A stretch of DNA of 44,643 bases, from contig NZ_JAHWXO010000014.1 of the NCBI RefSeq assembly GCF_019857205.1, forward strand, positions 1 to 44,643. Direction: 5' to 3'. Source of the DNA: Qipengyuania pacifica (lineage in GTDB: Bacteria; Pseudomonadota; Alphaproteobacteria; Sphingomonadales; Sphingomonadaceae). This document shows positions 7,860 to 18,086 of the stretch, piece after piece. Numbering within the stretch: the first letter of the stretch is position 1; every line of letters starts with the position of its first letter. The translations under genes were made by a program, and so were the position numbers. The notes below the pieces were generated by a model. That model was not told the DNA's origin. It was given only the letters and a program-made list of their open reading frames with translations, and ran no database searches.

Positions 7860-9812
7860 ATGCATCGCATCGTCTCCGCCACCGTCCATCCGGCACTGCG
7901 GCTCATTCTGCTGGCGCTTGCGCTGTGTCTGTCCGTCACCGCGAACGCGGAAGAACCCGACGTGCGAACCACCTGGCGTCTGCTCGATTATATCGCGGTC
8001 GACTACGCCTCCGCCGTTTCCGAGGGACGTGTTGCCGACGAATTCGAATATCGCGAAATGGTGGAGTTTTCCGATGTCGTGGCGCGGCAGATCGCTGCAT
8101 TGCCGGATACTAAAGACAATCAAGCACTCATCCGCCGATCGGACCAGCTGCGAGCTCTGATCGCCAATAAGGAACCCGCCGAGCGAGTTGGGCGCTTAGC
8201 GCGCGCGCTGGCAGCCTCGTTGCTGACAGCCTACCCGGTTCCGCTTGCCCCTTCGCAAGCGCCCGACCTTGACCGCGCCCGCACTCTCTTCGCGCAGAAC
8301 TGCGCCTCGTGTCACGGCGCCGCCGGAAGTGCGCCACCGGCCGCAATGCAGGCACTTGATCCCCCGCCGATCGACTTCACCGATATCGACCGGGCGCGGC
8401 AGCGCAGTGCGTTCGGGCTTTACCAGGTCATCACGCAAGGGCTGGAAGGAACGTCCATGGCCAGCTTCGCATCGCTGTCCGACGAGGATCGCTGGGCGCT
8501 TGCATTCCATGCCGGCAGCATTGCTTTTGAAGATGTGGCCAAGGGCGAGCGTATTTGGCGGGAAGATGATGGCATACGCCAGCTTGTCCCCGATCTCGAG
8601 ACGCTCGCCGCGCTCACACCGGAAAGTCTGGCCGAGCAGATCGGCGAGGACCGTGCGCTCGCCGTCATGGCCTATCTTCGCGCCAATCCCGATGCGGTGG
8701 GACAGGCAAATGACGCAGGTTCGCTCGCCTTCGTTCGCGATACGCTCGATCGCAGCCTGTCAGCTTATCGGGCTGGCAACCGAGAGGAAGCGCGGCAGCT
8801 TGCCCTGTCTGCCTATCTCGACGGGTTTGAACCCCTGGAGGCCCTCCTGGCAACGCGCGATGGCGGTTTGATGCGGGAGGTAGAACAGGCGCTCGGGCAA
8901 TTCCGGGCCGGAATAGAGTCCGGTGCGAATCCATCCGAACTACAGCAACTAAGGGCTCGCATCGATAGTCTGCTGGCAAGAGCCGAGGAAGCGTTGGCTC
9001 CTGAGGCGGCCAGCGAAATCTCGACCTTTCTCGGGGCGTTCACCATTCTCCTGCGCGAGGGGATCGAAGCAATTCTGGTTGTGATCGCCATGATCGCCTT
9101 TGTGAAAAAGTCGCAGCGCTCCGAGGTATTGCCCTATATCCATGGTGGGTGGATCGCTGCTCTTTTCGCAGGTGTCGCCACCTGGGTCGTAGCAACCTAC
9201 TTCGTAAGCATCAGCGGGGCGAGCCGCGAGATGACCGAAGGGATCGGCGCGCTGCTTGCGGCTGTCATTCTCGTATCGGTCGGGATCTGGATGCATGGCA
9301 AATCCCAGGCCGAGGAATGGCGGCGCTATATCCAGGAAAAAATGGGCAAGGCGCTTTCGCGCGGATCGGCATGGTTTCTCTTTGGTCTTGCATTCGTGGT
9401 CGTCTACCGGGAAGCGTTCGAGACTATCCTGTTCTACGCTGCCCTGTGGAACCCGCAGAGCAGCGGCATCATACTGGCAGGTGCCTTGTCCGCAGTAGCG
9501 CTGCTGGCGCTCATTGCATGGGCCATGCTGCGCTACAGCCGCAAACTGCCGATCACCCAGTTCTTCCGCTACAGTGCTATCCTGATTGCGATCCTTGCGG
9601 TCATTCTCGCGGGCAAGGGCGTGGGCGCTTTCCAGGAGGCCGGAGTTCTTTCCGCCACTTTCATTGCCGGCTTGCCGCGCCTCGCCGAACTCGGCTTCTT
9701 CCCGACTGTCGAGACGATCGGCGCGCAATTGCTCACGCTGCTGGCCCTGATTGCCGGATTTCGGGTAAGTCGATCACCATCGGGACCGCAGCCGGCAGCT
9801 GTCGAGGGATAG
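7860..9812 (+). CDS. Cytochrome c-FTR1 iron permease fusion
   Basis: A 650-residue protein. A signal peptide (residues 1-30, ending at TANAEE) precedes a periplasmic part with a class I cytochrome c domain: the heme site CASCH is near residue 151. A long helical linker leads to an FTR1-type permease from about residue 385 with seven hydrophobic segments and both REXXE motifs (REGIEA near 399, REAFE near 517). Known FTR1 proteins move iron across the membrane coupled to its oxidation; fused cytochromes c are known in some proteobacterial FTR1 proteins and may take the electron. No good ribosome site is seen before the ATG. A loose TTGC/GCAA dyad lies at 7825-7841, too weak to call a Fur site. 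Confidence 0.88.
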   Translation: MHRIVSATVHPALRLILLALALCLSVTANAEEPDVRTTWRLLDYIAVDYASAVSEGRVADEFEYREMVEFSDVVARQIAALPDTKDNQALIRRSDQLRALIANKEPAERVGRLARALAASLLTAYPVPLAPSQAPDLDRARTLFAQNCASCHGAAGSAPPAAMQALDPPPIDFTDIDRARQRSAFGLYQVITQGLEGTSMASFASLSDEDRWALAFHAGSIAFEDVAKGERIWREDDGIRQLVPDLETLAALTPESLAEQIGEDRALAVMAYLRANPDAVGQANDAGSLAFVRDTLDRSLSAYRAGNREEARQLALSAYLDGFEPLEALLATRDGGLMREVEQALGQFRAGIESGANPSELQQLRARIDSLLARAEEALAPEAASEISTFLGAFTILLREGIEAILVVIAMIAFVKKSQRSEVLPYIHGGWIAALFAGVATWVVATYFVSISGASREMTEGIGALLAAVILVSVGIWMHGKSQAEEWRRYIQEKMGKALSRGSAWFLFGLAFVVVYREAFETILFYAALWNPQSSGIILAGALSAVALLALIAWAMLRYSRKLPITQFFRYSAILIAILAVILAGKGVGAFQEAGVLSATFIAGLPRLAELGFFPTVETIGAQLLTLLALIAGFRVSRSPSGPQPAAVEG

Positions 9813-9829
9813 GAGATCCCGGTTTGCGA

Positions 9830-10306
9830 TCAGCGGGGTCCGGTGCCGAGACGGCGCGCGAGCCACAAGGTGGCCGTGGGAACCGCGACCCACATCACGA
9901 TCGGTACCAGGCCGATTTTGGTCCCGGGCACAAGCGGCATGATTGCACTATAGGACCACCCCCAGTCGGCACCGACAGCCAGCACTTCGACCATGGCAGT
10001 AATGGCCAGGCCGATTCCCAGGAACACGACAAAACGCGAGATCGGCCAGTCTACGAGCCACGGCGTTTTACCACTGCCGACAGAGGCACCGAGATAAGCG
10101 GCCACCATGATCCCGGCATCGCCGAACGAGGCCAGGCCGCAGCGACGTGCTGCCTCGGCAGGCGACAGACCTCCCGACTGGTAGAAAGGAAGCTGGAGCA
10201 TCTCCCAGGCGAAAGCGATGAGAATTCCGAATATCGCGATCCAGAGGGCTGGATGAGCACCGCGCCATTCGCGCGATTCCTCAGAGATTTGGTCCTGATC
10301 CTGCAT
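9830..10306 (-). CDS. Small integral membrane protein of unknown function
   Basis: About 158 residues with four or five hydrophobic segments (starting ALWIAIFGILIAFAWEML). I do not recognise the family. The start is uncertain: ATG 10306 has AGGAG some 14 bases upstream, while GTG 10321 overlaps that site. It follows the P1B ATPase gene by 44 bases on the same strand and meets the FTR1 gene tail to tail across 17 bases, so it is probably the last gene of the cus/copper operon. Weakly conserved polar residues within the helices (Glu, Gln) are seen but no metal-ligand cluster of Cys, His or Met, so a direct metal role is not supported. Confidence 0.65.
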   Translation of the reverse strand: MQDQDQISEESREWRGAHPALWIAIFGILIAFAWEMLQLPFYQSGGLSPAEAARRCGLASFGDAGIMVAAYLGASVGSGKTPWLVDWPISRFVVFLGIGLAITAMVEVLAVGADWGWSYSAIMPLVPGTKIGLVPIVMWVAVPTATLWLARRLGTGPR

Positions 10307-10350
10307 CGTCTGATTCGTCACTCCTGCGATCTCCGTCCCGTCCCCATCGC

Positions 10351-12708
10351 TCAGGTATCGAATTTGGGAAGAGCGAGGCCGCGCAGGCGCAGGGCGTTGC
10401 CGATCACCGATACCGAAGACAGGCTCATCGCTGCGGCCGCGATCATCGGGTTCAAAAGCAACCCGGTCCATGGATAGAGGACACCTGCTGCGACCGGTAT
10501 GCCGAGCGCATTATACGCAAAGGCAAAGAACAGGTTCTGCCTGATGTTGCGCATAGTGGCCCGAGACAGGACGAGCGCCTGAACAACGCCGACGAGGTCG
10601 CCGCGCACCAATGTCACGCCCGCGCTTTCGATCGCGACATCGGTACCCGTTCCCATCGCGATGCCGACATGCGAAGCGGCAAGCGCGGGTGCGTCGTTTA
10701 TGCCGTCGCCGGCCATAGCGACCCGGCGACCCTCGCTCTTCAACTGCTCGATCTTGCGATGTTTGTCCTCGGGCGAGACGTTCGCTTCGACTTCGTCGAT
10801 ACCGACCTGGCTTGCTACCGCACGCGCGGTGGCTTCGCTGTCGCCGGTAAGCATCACGATCTTGATGCCGCGCTCATGCAACGCGGCAATAGCGGTGCGG
10901 CTGGTTGCCTTGATCGGATCGGCGACCGCGATAAGGCCTGCCGGTGCCCCGTCCACGGCCACGAACATCACCGTCTGTCCGAGGCTTCGGCCTTCGTCCG
11001 CCGTTGACCGCCAGCCTTCTTCGAGCGCCCCTATACGCTCCATCATCTTTTCATTCCCGATCGCGACCAGGCGCTTGTCGACATTTGCCTGGATACCTTC
11101 GCCGGTCACGGATTCGATATCGGAAGCGTCGAGAATGGCAGCGCCCCTGTTTTGAGCCCCTTCCACGATCGCGTGGGCGAGCGGATGCTCGCTTCCTCTC
11201 TCAACGGCAGCGACAAGGCTCAGCAATTCCTGCTCGTCGAAATCTGACTGCGGTTTTACGTCGACAAGATCGGGCTTGCCCCGGGTCAGTGTGCCGGTCT
11301 TGTCGACAACCAGCGTATCGATCTTTTCCAGCGTTTCGAGCGCTTCGGCGTTCTTGATCAGGATGCCGTGCTGGGCTCCCTTGCCGGTGCCGGTCATGAT
11401 CGACATTGGCGTCGCCAGTCCGAGCGCGCAGGGACAGGCGATGATCAGAACGGCGACCGCGTTGACGAGCGCGTAGGCAAGGGCCGGTGCCGGTCCCCAG
11501 ATGGCCCAGACGACAAAACTCACGATAGCGACAAGGACGACGATGGGCACGAACCATCCGGTGACTTGGTCGGCGAGCCGCTGGATCGGTGCCCGGCTGC
11601 GCTGCGCCTCCGCCACCATCTGCACGATCTTCGAGAGCATGGTGTCCGCGCCGACCTGCGTCGCGCGCATGGTGAAGCTGCCGGTCTGGTTGACAGTGCC
11701 CCCGATTACCTGATCGCCCGCGCTTTTCTTGACGGGAATGGGCTCGCCACTGATCATGGATTCGTCGATGGCACTGCTTCCATCCTCGAGCGTGCCATCG
11801 ACGGGGACCTTGTCGCCCGGACGCACGCGCAGAAGGTCCCCAGACGTCAATTCATCAAGCGGAACTTCGCGCTCGTCCCCGCGACCGAAAATCTTCATCG
11901 CGGTCGGGGGCGCGAGCTCGAGAAGCGCCCGCAAGGCGCTCGATGTGGATCCGCGCGCCTTGAGTTCGAGCACCTGCCCGAGCAGCACGAGGGTCGTGAT
12001 AACCGCTGCTGCCTCGTAATAGACGCCGACCCGGCCCGCATGATCGCGGAAAGCCTCGGGAAAGATGTCCGGGGCGAGGGTTGCCACAAGGCTGAACAGA
12101 TAAGCGATGGCAACGCCGAAGCCGATCAGGGTGAACATGTTGAGGTTCATGGTTCGGACTGATTGCAGCGCGCGGGTGAAGAAGGGCCAGCCGCCCCAAA
12201 GCACCACCGGAGTGGCCAGCAGAAGCTGCAGCCACTGCGCGAAAGCGGGTTCGATGATCTGATCGAACGGTCGCGACGGGATCATGTCGCCCATCGCATA
12301 AGCGAAGAGCGGCAGGGTGAAGAGCGCGCTCCACCAGAACCTTCGCCGCATGTCGACCAGTTCGGGATCGGGACCCTCGTTCAAGGTGACCGTTTCGGGT
12401 TCGAGGGCCATCCCGCATATCGGGCAGGAGCCCGGCCCCGGCTGCCGGATCTCCGGATGCATCGGACAGGTGTATATCGTACCTTCCGGGACATCCTCGA
12501 CAGCATCGAGGTGCGCCTTCGAAAGGTAGAGCTCAGGATCGGCCCGAAATTTGTCAAGGCAGCGCGAGGAGCAGAAATAATGATGTGAGCCTTTGTGCTC
12601 GTGGACGAAGCTGGCGCCCTCGATTTCTACGCTCATGCCGCAGACCGGATCGACGGCAGTTCCGCTGGGGACCGGCTTGTCAGCCGTGTCGGAAAGAGTG
12701 TCGGTCAT
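10351..12708 (-). CDS. copA: Copper/silver-translocating P1B-type ATPase with YHS and heavy-metal-binding domains
   Basis: A 785-residue inner-membrane pump. The N terminus holds a YHS domain (DPVCGMSV, then [10 protein letters not shown], residues 20-62) and a heavy-metal-binding domain (YTCPMHPEI...[11 protein letters not shown], residues about 79-105) instead of a ferredoxin-like HMA domain. Core motifs are intact: the CPC transport site ([13 protein letters not shown]), the phosphorylation loop [17 protein letters not shown] for ATP binding, TGDSEATA and the hinge [14 protein letters not shown] with YHS/HMBD points to Cu(I)/Ag(I) export from the cytosol, as in sphingomonad and Legionella-like CopA. 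It lies downstream of the cus genes in the same orientation. The symbol clashes with the multicopper oxidase also called copA at 38885. Confidence 0.93.
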   Translation of the reverse strand: MTDTLSDTADKPVPSGTAVDPVCGMSVEIEGASFVHEHKGSHHYFCSSRCLDKFRADPELYLSKAHLDAVEDVPEGTIYTCPMHPEIRQPGPGSCPICGMALEPETVTLNEGPDPELVDMRRRFWWSALFTLPLFAYAMGDMIPSRPFDQIIEPAFAQWLQLLLATPVVLWGGWPFFTRALQSVRTMNLNMFTLIGFGVAIAYLFSLVATLAPDIFPEAFRDHAGRVGVYYEAAAVITTLVLLGQVLELKARGSTSSALRALLELAPPTAMKIFGRGDEREVPLDELTSGDLLRVRPGDKVPVDGTLEDGSSAIDESMISGEPIPVKKSAGDQVIGGTVNQTGSFTMRATQVGADTMLSKIVQMVAEAQRSRAPIQRLADQVTGWFVPIVVLVAIVSFVVWAIWGPAPALAYALVNAVAVLIIACPCALGLATPMSIMTGTGKGAQHGILIKNAEALETLEKIDTLVVDKTGTLTRGKPDLVDVKPQSDFDEQELLSLVAAVERGSEHPLAHAIVEGAQNRGAAILDASDIESVTGEGIQANVDKRLVAIGNEKMMERIGALEEGWRSTADEGRSLGQTVMFVAVDGAPAGLIAVADPIKATSRTAIAALHERGIKIVMLTGDSEATARAVASQVGIDEVEANVSPEDKHRKIEQLKSEGRRVAMAGDGINDAPALAASHVGIAMGTGTDVAIESAGVTLVRGDLVGVVQALVLSRATMRNIRQNLFFAFAYNALGIPVAAGVLYPWTGLLLNPMIAAAAMSLSSVSVIGNALRLRGLALPKFDT

Positions 12709-12825
12709 CTGTCATTCCCTATTAAGAGCGCGTCGTTCGAATACTCTGTCGAAGCACCAGGCGTTCCACAATGGCCGAATAGCTGATCCCGCCAGATTTT
12801 TGTCTGCAGACGCCACGAGGACAGC

Positions 12826-12948
12826 TCATGACTTGAGATATTTTATGAGTGCGAAGATCCCGAGTATTATTAAGCCCAGCAATCCAATCCAGACCGCACC
12901 CATGGCCAGCATCATCATGGGGTTCTGCATCATTCCATCGCAGGTCAT
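12826..12948 (-). CDS. 40-residue Met-rich single-span membrane protein
   Basis: This short frame encodes MTCDGMMQNPMMML followed by a hydrophobic span of about 20 residues and the basic tail IKYLKS. An ATG two codons earlier (12954) is possible, but GGAG sits six bases before ATG 12948 and touches the other. It lies between the CusF-like gene and the P1B ATPase, filling most of what would otherwise be a 328-base gap. One Cys and eight Met face the N-terminal side, suggesting a soft-metal site near the membrane surface. I do not know a named family. A regulatory or accessory role for the ATPase or CusA, like other small efflux-pump peptides, is an inference. Confidence 0.65.
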   Translation of the reverse strand: MTCDGMMQNPMMMLAMGAVWIGLLGLIILGIFALIKYLKS

Positions 12949-13036
12949 CGTCATCTCCAGTATCAATGGTCAGGTCGGATTTCAGAAAGCTCGGAAGCCA
13001 GCGCCGCGCCCATCTCGGCACGGCGCTGTCTGATCC

Positions 13037-13435
13037 TTACTGCTTGGCAATCGCGGTCAGTTCGCCGCCGCCGCCTTCCGTGGTTTGAAATTCGAAGGTG
13101 ACGCGATCGCCGACCGCGACCTTGTCCATGCTGTCCTCATCTGCGGAGAAGGCCATTGTCATCGCCGGCCAGCCAACCGCAGCGATCGGACCGTGATCGA
13201 TCGTGATCTTGCCCTCGGCCTCGTTAATTTCCGTAACCGATCCTTCGCCGCTTCCGGCTTGTCCAGCTGCGGCGGAATCCATCATCGGCATGTCGTCCGA
13301 CATCGGCATGGCATCGGCATCCGCCATGTCGTCGGACATCATCGTTCCAGGCTGTTCGGTTGTTTCGGCGGCATTGTCGCAAGCTGCCAATGCCAGCGGA
13401 GCTGCGAGCAAGATCATATAGGTTGTGGTACGCAT
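13037..13435 (-). CDS. cusF: CusF-like periplasmic copper-binding lipoprotein
   Basis: A 132-residue exported protein. The signal ends in the lipobox LAAC (Cys19), so it is probably lipid-anchored. A Met/Asp-rich spacer (MMSDDM...MPMMD) precedes the CusF barrel from about residue 63. The Cu(I)/Ag(I) ligands are visible: H81 in IDHGPI, W89 in VGWP, and M92/M94 in AMTMAF. Known CusF hands metal to the CusCBA pump. The start overlaps the end of cusA by 22 bases, so it is translated from the same message. CusB in this operon carries a second, fused copy of the domain. Confidence 0.92.
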   Translation of the reverse strand: MRTTTYMILLAAPLALAACDNAAETTEQPGTMMSDDMADADAMPMSDDMPMMDSAAAGQAGSGEGSVTEINEAEGKITIDHGPIAAVGWPAMTMAFSADEDSMDKVAVGDRVTFEFQTTEGGGGELTAIAKQ

Positions 13436-16400
13436 TCTTCTTCTCCTTGGGGATTGACCGGTTTTTCCGGACGGGGCCGCCGCAACAGCAAATATGCGGC
13501 GGGAAGTACGAACATGGACAGGAGCGGCGCGGTAATCATACCGCCAATCATCGGTGCCGCGATCCGGCTCATCACCTCCGAGCCAGCTCCGGTTCCGATC
13601 AAGATCGGGAACAGACCCGCAAGGATCACCGCTACGGTCATCGCCTTGGGCCGGACACGCAAGAGCGCCCCTTCGCGGATCGCCTGATCCACTTCCTCGG
13701 CACTCAAATCACCACTTCGTTTCTCGAGGGCTGCCTTGAGATAGATCAGCATGATCACGCCGAACTCGGCCGATACACCGGCCAGGGCAATGAATCCGAC
13801 GGCAGTTGCGACCGACTGGTTGTAGCCCATCAGATAGAGGAGCCAGTAGCCGCCTGACAGGGCGAATGGCAGCGTACCCATGATAAGCATTGCCTCGTCC
13901 CACCTTCTGAAGATCAGATAGAGCAGCAGGAAAATGATGACGAGCGTGGCGGGTACGACGATCTGCAGCCGTTCGTAGGCGCGGGTAAGGTACTCGAACT
14001 GACCCGCGTAGGACAGGCTGACGCCTGCCGGAAGATTGACGCCCGCGGCAACCGCTTCCTGGAGGTCGGCAACCACCGATGTAAGATCGCGGTCGCGCAC
14101 ATCCACATAGATGTAGCTGGTCAATCGTCCCTGCTCGCTCTTGAGCATGGGAGGGCCATCGCTGACGCCGATCCGTGCGACCGTGCCGAGCGTAATCTGT
14201 TGTCCCGACGGAGTCAGCAGAGGCAAGGTTCGCAATTCGTCCACGCTGTCACGAATTTCACGGGGGTAGCGCACATTGATCGGATAGCGCGCCAGGCCTT
14301 CGACAGTCCGCGCGACATTGGCCCCGCCTATAGCGCCCGAGACGATCTGCTGGACATCGGAGATGTTAAGGCCGTACCTCGCCGCTGCGGCGCGATCGAT
14401 GTCGACATCGACATAGCGCCCGCCGGAAAGCCTCTCGGCCAGAGCCGAACTGACGCCGGGGATCGTCTTTGCCACACCCTCGACCTCGAGCGCCACCCGT
14501 TCGATCTCGGCAAGATCCTCGCCCGAGACCTTAACGCCGATCGGGCTCTTGATTCCGGTCGCAAGCATATCGATGCGATTACGGATAGGGGGTACCCAGA
14601 CATTGGCGAGACCGGGCACTTGAACGACCCGGTCGAGTTCTTCGATCAGCGCATCGGTCGTCATGCCTTCGCGCCATTCCTCCCGCGGCCGGAACCGGAT
14701 CGTGGTCTCGAACATGGTGAGCGGAGCCGGGTCGGTAGCCGTATCTGCACGGCCGGCCTTGCCGAAGACTGTTTCGACTTCCGGTACCGATTTGATGAGG
14801 CGGTCGGTCCGCTGCAGCAGCGCCGAGGCCTCGCCTGGCGATAGACCGGGAAGGGCGCTCGGCATGTAGAGCAGATCGCCCTCGTCGAGCGGCGGGAGAA
14901 ACTCTCCGCCGAGCTGCGAGAAGGGGATCAGCGTGGTGAGGAAGATTGCGCCTGCAACCGCGAGCGTGGCTTTGGGCCAGCGCATCACCCAATTAAGCCC
15001 CGGTCGGTAAATCCTGGTCAGCCAGCGATTGAGGAAATTGGAGTCTTCTGACGGTATCTTACCCCTGATCAGCCAGCCCATCATCACCGGAACCAGCGTA
15101 ACCGACAGCAGCGCAGCGGCCGCCATGGCATAGGTCTTGGTGAAGGCAAGCGGTGCAAACAACCGGCCTTCCTGGGCTTGCAGGGTAAACACGGGCAGGA
15201 ACGACAAGGTTATGATCAGAAGGCTGAAAAACAGCGCGGGTCCGACCTCTTTCGAAGCATCGGCAATGATGCGCCAGCGTTCGTTGACCGAAAGCACCGT
15301 CTCGGGATTTTCATGCTCCCATCGCTCGAGATGCTTGTGCGCATTTTCGATCATCACAACGGCTGCATCGACCATGGCGCCGACCGCGATAGCGATCCCG
15401 CCCAGCGACATGATATTGGCATTCACCCCCTGGAAACGCATCACGATGAACGCCGCCAGCACGCCCAGGGGAAGGGTTATGATCGCGACCAGCGCTGAGC
15501 GCGCGTGCCACAGGAAAAGGGCGCATACGAGCGCGACGACGATGAACTCCTCGATCAGCTTGGTCGTCAAATTCTCCACCGAGGCGTCGATAAGCTGCGA
15601 TCGGTCGTAGGTGGTGACGATCTCGACGCCCTCGGGAAGGCTCGCCTGCAATTCGTCCAGCTTTTCCTCGACCGCCTGGATTGCGCTGCGAGCGTCCGCG
15701 CCCTGTCTGAGAACGATGATGCCGCCGGCGACCTCTCCTTCGCCGTTGAGCTCGGCAATGCCGCGGCGCAGCTCCGGCCCGACCTGGATTGTGGCGACAT
15801 CGCCAAGGGTAACCGGAACCCCGCCAGTTGCAGTCCTGAGGGGAATCTCGCGGAAATCGTCCAGCGTCGTCAGATAGCCCGACGCGCGTACCATGTATTC
15901 GGCCTCACCCATCTCGACGATCGAACCGCCGGCCTCCTGGTTGGACGACTGGATGGCGTTTACGATCTCGGCATGCGTGACGCCGAACGATGCCATCCGG
16001 TAAGGTTCGAGCACGACCTGGTATTGTTTGACCATGCCGCCGACACTCGCCACTTCGGCGATGCCTGGAATGGTCTTGAGCTCGTATCGCAGGAACCAGT
16101 CCTGCAGGCTTCGCAGCCCCGCCAGATCATGTCCGCCGGTGCGGTCGACAAGCGCATATTCGTAAATCCACCCCACGCCCGTCGCATCCGGACCGAGCGT
16201 GCTCGTAACACCCTCGGGCAGGCGGTTCTGCACCTGATTGAGATATTCGAGCACCCGCGACCGTGCCCAGTAAAGGTCGGTACCGTCCTCGAAAATGATA
16301 TAGACGTAGCTGTCGCCGAACATCGAGTAGCCGCGTACGGTCTTCGCTCCCGGCACCGACAGCATGGTCGTGGCCATCGGGTAGGTCACCTGGTCCTCGA

Positions 16401-16581
16401 CAATCCGGGGCGCCTGGCCCGGATAGTTGGATCGGACGACAACCTGGACATCGGACAGATCGGGCAAAGCATCGACCGGAGTTGTGCGGACGGCCCAGAA
16501 CCCGCCAAGGGTCACAGCTATGGCGGCGAGGACGATGAAAAGCCGATTGGCGATCGAGGCATCGATAATGCGCGCGATCAT
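13414..16581 (-). CDS. cusA: Copper/silver RND efflux pump CusA
   Basis: A 1,055-residue inner-membrane transporter of full family length. It starts with [11 protein letters not shown] and a first helix, has a large periplasmic porter domain, and 12 helices in all. The motif [16 protein letters not shown], the porter segment [16 protein letters not shown], and [22 protein letters not shown] are typical of monovalent-metal HME-RND pumps. It takes Cu(I)/Ag(I) from periplasm or cytosol and drives it through CusB and CusC outward using protons. ATG overlaps the end of cusB by ATGA. The order C-B-A-F on one strand is a complete cus operon. Confidence 0.95.
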   Translation of the reverse strand: MIARIIDASIANRLFIVLAAIAVTLGGFWAVRTTPVDALPDLSDVQVVVRSNYPGQAPRIVEDQVTYPMATTMLSVPGAKTVRGYSMFGDSYVYIIFEDGTDLYWARSRVLEYLNQVQNRLPEGVTSTLGPDATGVGWIYEYALVDRTGGHDLAGLRSLQDWFLRYELKTIPGIAEVASVGGMVKQYQVVLEPYRMASFGVTHAEIVNAIQSSNQEAGGSIVEMGEAEYMVRASGYLTTLDDFREIPLRTATGGVPVTLGDVATIQVGPELRRGIAELNGEGEVAGGIIVLRQGADARSAIQAVEEKLDELQASLPEGVEIVTTYDRSQLIDASVENLTTKLIEEFIVVALVCALFLWHARSALVAIITLPLGVLAAFIVMRFQGVNANIMSLGGIAIAVGAMVDAAVVMIENAHKHLERWEHENPETVLSVNERWRIIADASKEVGPALFFSLLIITLSFLPVFTLQAQEGRLFAPLAFTKTYAMAAAALLSVTLVPVMMGWLIRGKIPSEDSNFLNRWLTRIYRPGLNWVMRWPKATLAVAGAIFLTTLIPFSQLGGEFLPPLDEGDLLYMPSALPGLSPGEASALLQRTDRLIKSVPEVETVFGKAGRADTATDPAPLTMFETTIRFRPREEWREGMTTDALIEELDRVVQVPGLANVWVPPIRNRIDMLATGIKSPIGVKVSGEDLAEIERVALEVEGVAKTIPGVSSALAERLSGGRYVDVDIDRAAAARYGLNISDVQQIVSGAIGGANVARTVEGLARYPINVRYPREIRDSVDELRTLPLLTPSGQQITLGTVARIGVSDGPPMLKSEQGRLTSYIYVDVRDRDLTSVVADLQEAVAAGVNLPAGVSLSYAGQFEYLTRAYERLQIVVPATLVIIFLLLYLIFRRWDEAMLIMGTLPFALSGGYWLLYLMGYNQSVATAVGFIALAGVSAEFGVIMLIYLKAALEKRSGDLSAEEVDQAIREGALLRVRPKAMTVAVILAGLFPILIGTGAGSEVMSRIAAPMIGGMITAPLLSMFVLPAAYLLLRRPRPEKPVNPQGEEECVPQPI

Positions 16582-18086
16582 TGCCCGGCACTCCTGATGG
16601 TCTCGATACGGGGGCCGGCGTCCTGCTGGGTGAAGGTAAAGCGCACTCTATCGCCTTCCTCGAACCCGCTGATCTGCGCTGCATTCTTCGTGCGGAAACT
16701 CATCGTCATGGCGGGCCAGTCTAGCCGCGGGACAGGTCCGTGCCGCAGCGTGACGGAGCCATCGGCAATCTTCTCGATCGTCCCGATTGCGCTGAATGTC
16801 GCTGGTTGGTCTTCACCGTCCCGGTCCGGGCCTGCCTCATCGATCGCACGAACATCGAGCCCTGCCAGGCTTGCCTCGGAATCGAGCAGGAACTGGCCCG
16901 AGGTCACGACCTCTTCGCCTTGCGAAAGGCCGGCCAGCACTTCGGTCCTGCCTCCCGCCTCACGGCCGATCCGGACTTCGGCAGGCATGAAGCCGCCCTC
17001 GTCCTGCTTGATCATGACGATGGTGCGGCGCCCGGTCCGGATCACCGCTTCGGAAGGAACCAGCAGAGCGCGCCGGGTGTCGGGGGTCAGCGAGACCTGC
17101 GCGAACATGCCCGGCTTGAGCCGTCCGGAAGGATTGGGCAATTGTGCGCGGACGGTGATTGTCCGGCTGGCATCCTGTACGCTCGGCAAGATCGCGATGA
17201 TCGGTCCGGAAAATCTCTCATCGGGAAACGCGGTCAGGGTTGCACTGACAGGTTGGCCGACCCGGATATTCGCTGCTTGTGTTTCGGGCACCGATGCCTC
17301 GAGCCAGATCGGCGAGAATCCGGTTATTTCCGCCAGGGTCTGGCCTGCCATCACGGTCATGCCGGGTCGCACGCCGAGCATGGTGATGGCCCCGCCGGTC
17401 GGCGCGGTGACCGTGATCGTCGCCTGCGCGCGGCCGGTCCGGCCCACCGATGAAATTTGCCCATTCGACATGCCGAGCAGCCGCATCCGCTCGCGCATGG
17501 CCTGTGCAAGCTGTTCATCGCCGCTGTTCAGGACGGCCAGATATTCCTGCTGCGCTCCTCCCCATTCGGGTACGAGAATATCGGCCAGCGGCGCGCCTCG
17601 GCTCACCACATCGTCTGGAGCACGCCCATAGGTTCGTTGTACAAAGCCGCCAGCCCTTGGCTGGACAATTGCAACGTCCCGCCCGTTGTAAGCGAGAACA
17701 CCGGTAACGGACACGTCCGGCTCAAGTACGCCGTATTCGGCCTCGGCGGTGCGGATGCCGAAGTTCTGGACAAGCCCCGCGTCGATCTGAACCCCGGAGG
17801 TGGCCTCCTCGCCAGCGCATTTGGGAACAAGTTCCATATCCATGAACGGCGATTTTCCAGGCTCGTCGAAACGCTGTCCCGGCACCATCGGATCGTACCA
17901 GTAAAGCACGTCCTCACATTCGGCGCTGGATGATCCCCCGTTGCCATTTGCCTGACTTCCGCTCTCACCCAGCTGCGATAACCCGTATCCTGCGGTGACG
18001 CTGATCAGGGCGACCGTTGCCGCCATCGTCCAGGATTTCTGGCGCGGCGACAGTTTGTCCCACGCGGCTCCCATTTTGGCTCTCAT
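16578..18086 (-). CDS. cusB: RND periplasmic adaptor CusB with N-terminal metal-binding and C-terminal CusF domains
   Basis: A 502-residue adaptor. A membrane anchor (residues about 17-37) is followed by a heavy-metal-binding segment ([27 protein letters not shown], broken here only in description: Met-rich, residues about 62-90), the hairpin and lipoyl regions, and beta-barrel domain. After about residue 430 a complete CusF domain is fused, with H at LRHGPV, W at [10 protein letters not shown] and two Met ligands. It bridges CusA and CusC and delivers metal. The start overlaps the cusC stop by ATGA. The fusion of two metal-binding modules onto one adaptor is known in several proteobacteria. 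Confidence 0.93.
   Translation of the reverse strand: MRAKMGAAWDKLSPRQKSWTMAATVALISVTAGYGLSQLGESGSQANGNGGSSSAECEDVLYWYDPMVPGQRFDEPGKSPFMDMELVPKCAGEEATSGVQIDAGLVQNFGIRTAEAEYGVLEPDVSVTGVLAYNGRDVAIVQPRAGGFVQRTYGRAPDDVVSRGAPLADILVPEWGGAQQEYLAVLNSGDEQLAQAMRERMRLLGMSNGQISSVGRTGRAQATITVTAPTGGAITMLGVRPGMTVMAGQTLAEITGFSPIWLEASVPETQAANIRVGQPVSATLTAFPDERFSGPIIAILPSVQDASRTITVRAQLPNPSGRLKPGMFAQVSLTPDTRRALLVPSEAVIRTGRRTIVMIKQDEGGFMPAEVRIGREAGGRTEVLAGLSQGEEVVTSGQFLLDSEASLAGLDVRAIDEAGPDRDGEDQPATFSAIGTIEKIADGSVTLRHGPVPRLDWPAMTMSFRTKNAAQISGFEEGDRVRFTFTQQDAGPRIETIRSAGQ

Noticed and set aside
12722..13021. 99-codon minus-strand frame in the cusF-ATPase gap
   Set aside because: It overlaps the more convincing 40-residue membrane peptide in another frame and looks random.
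15505..17631. 708-codon open frame on the plus strand across cusA and cusB
   Set aside because: It is antisense to two full-length, motif-complete genes, has no family resemblance and is a product of high-GC codon bias.
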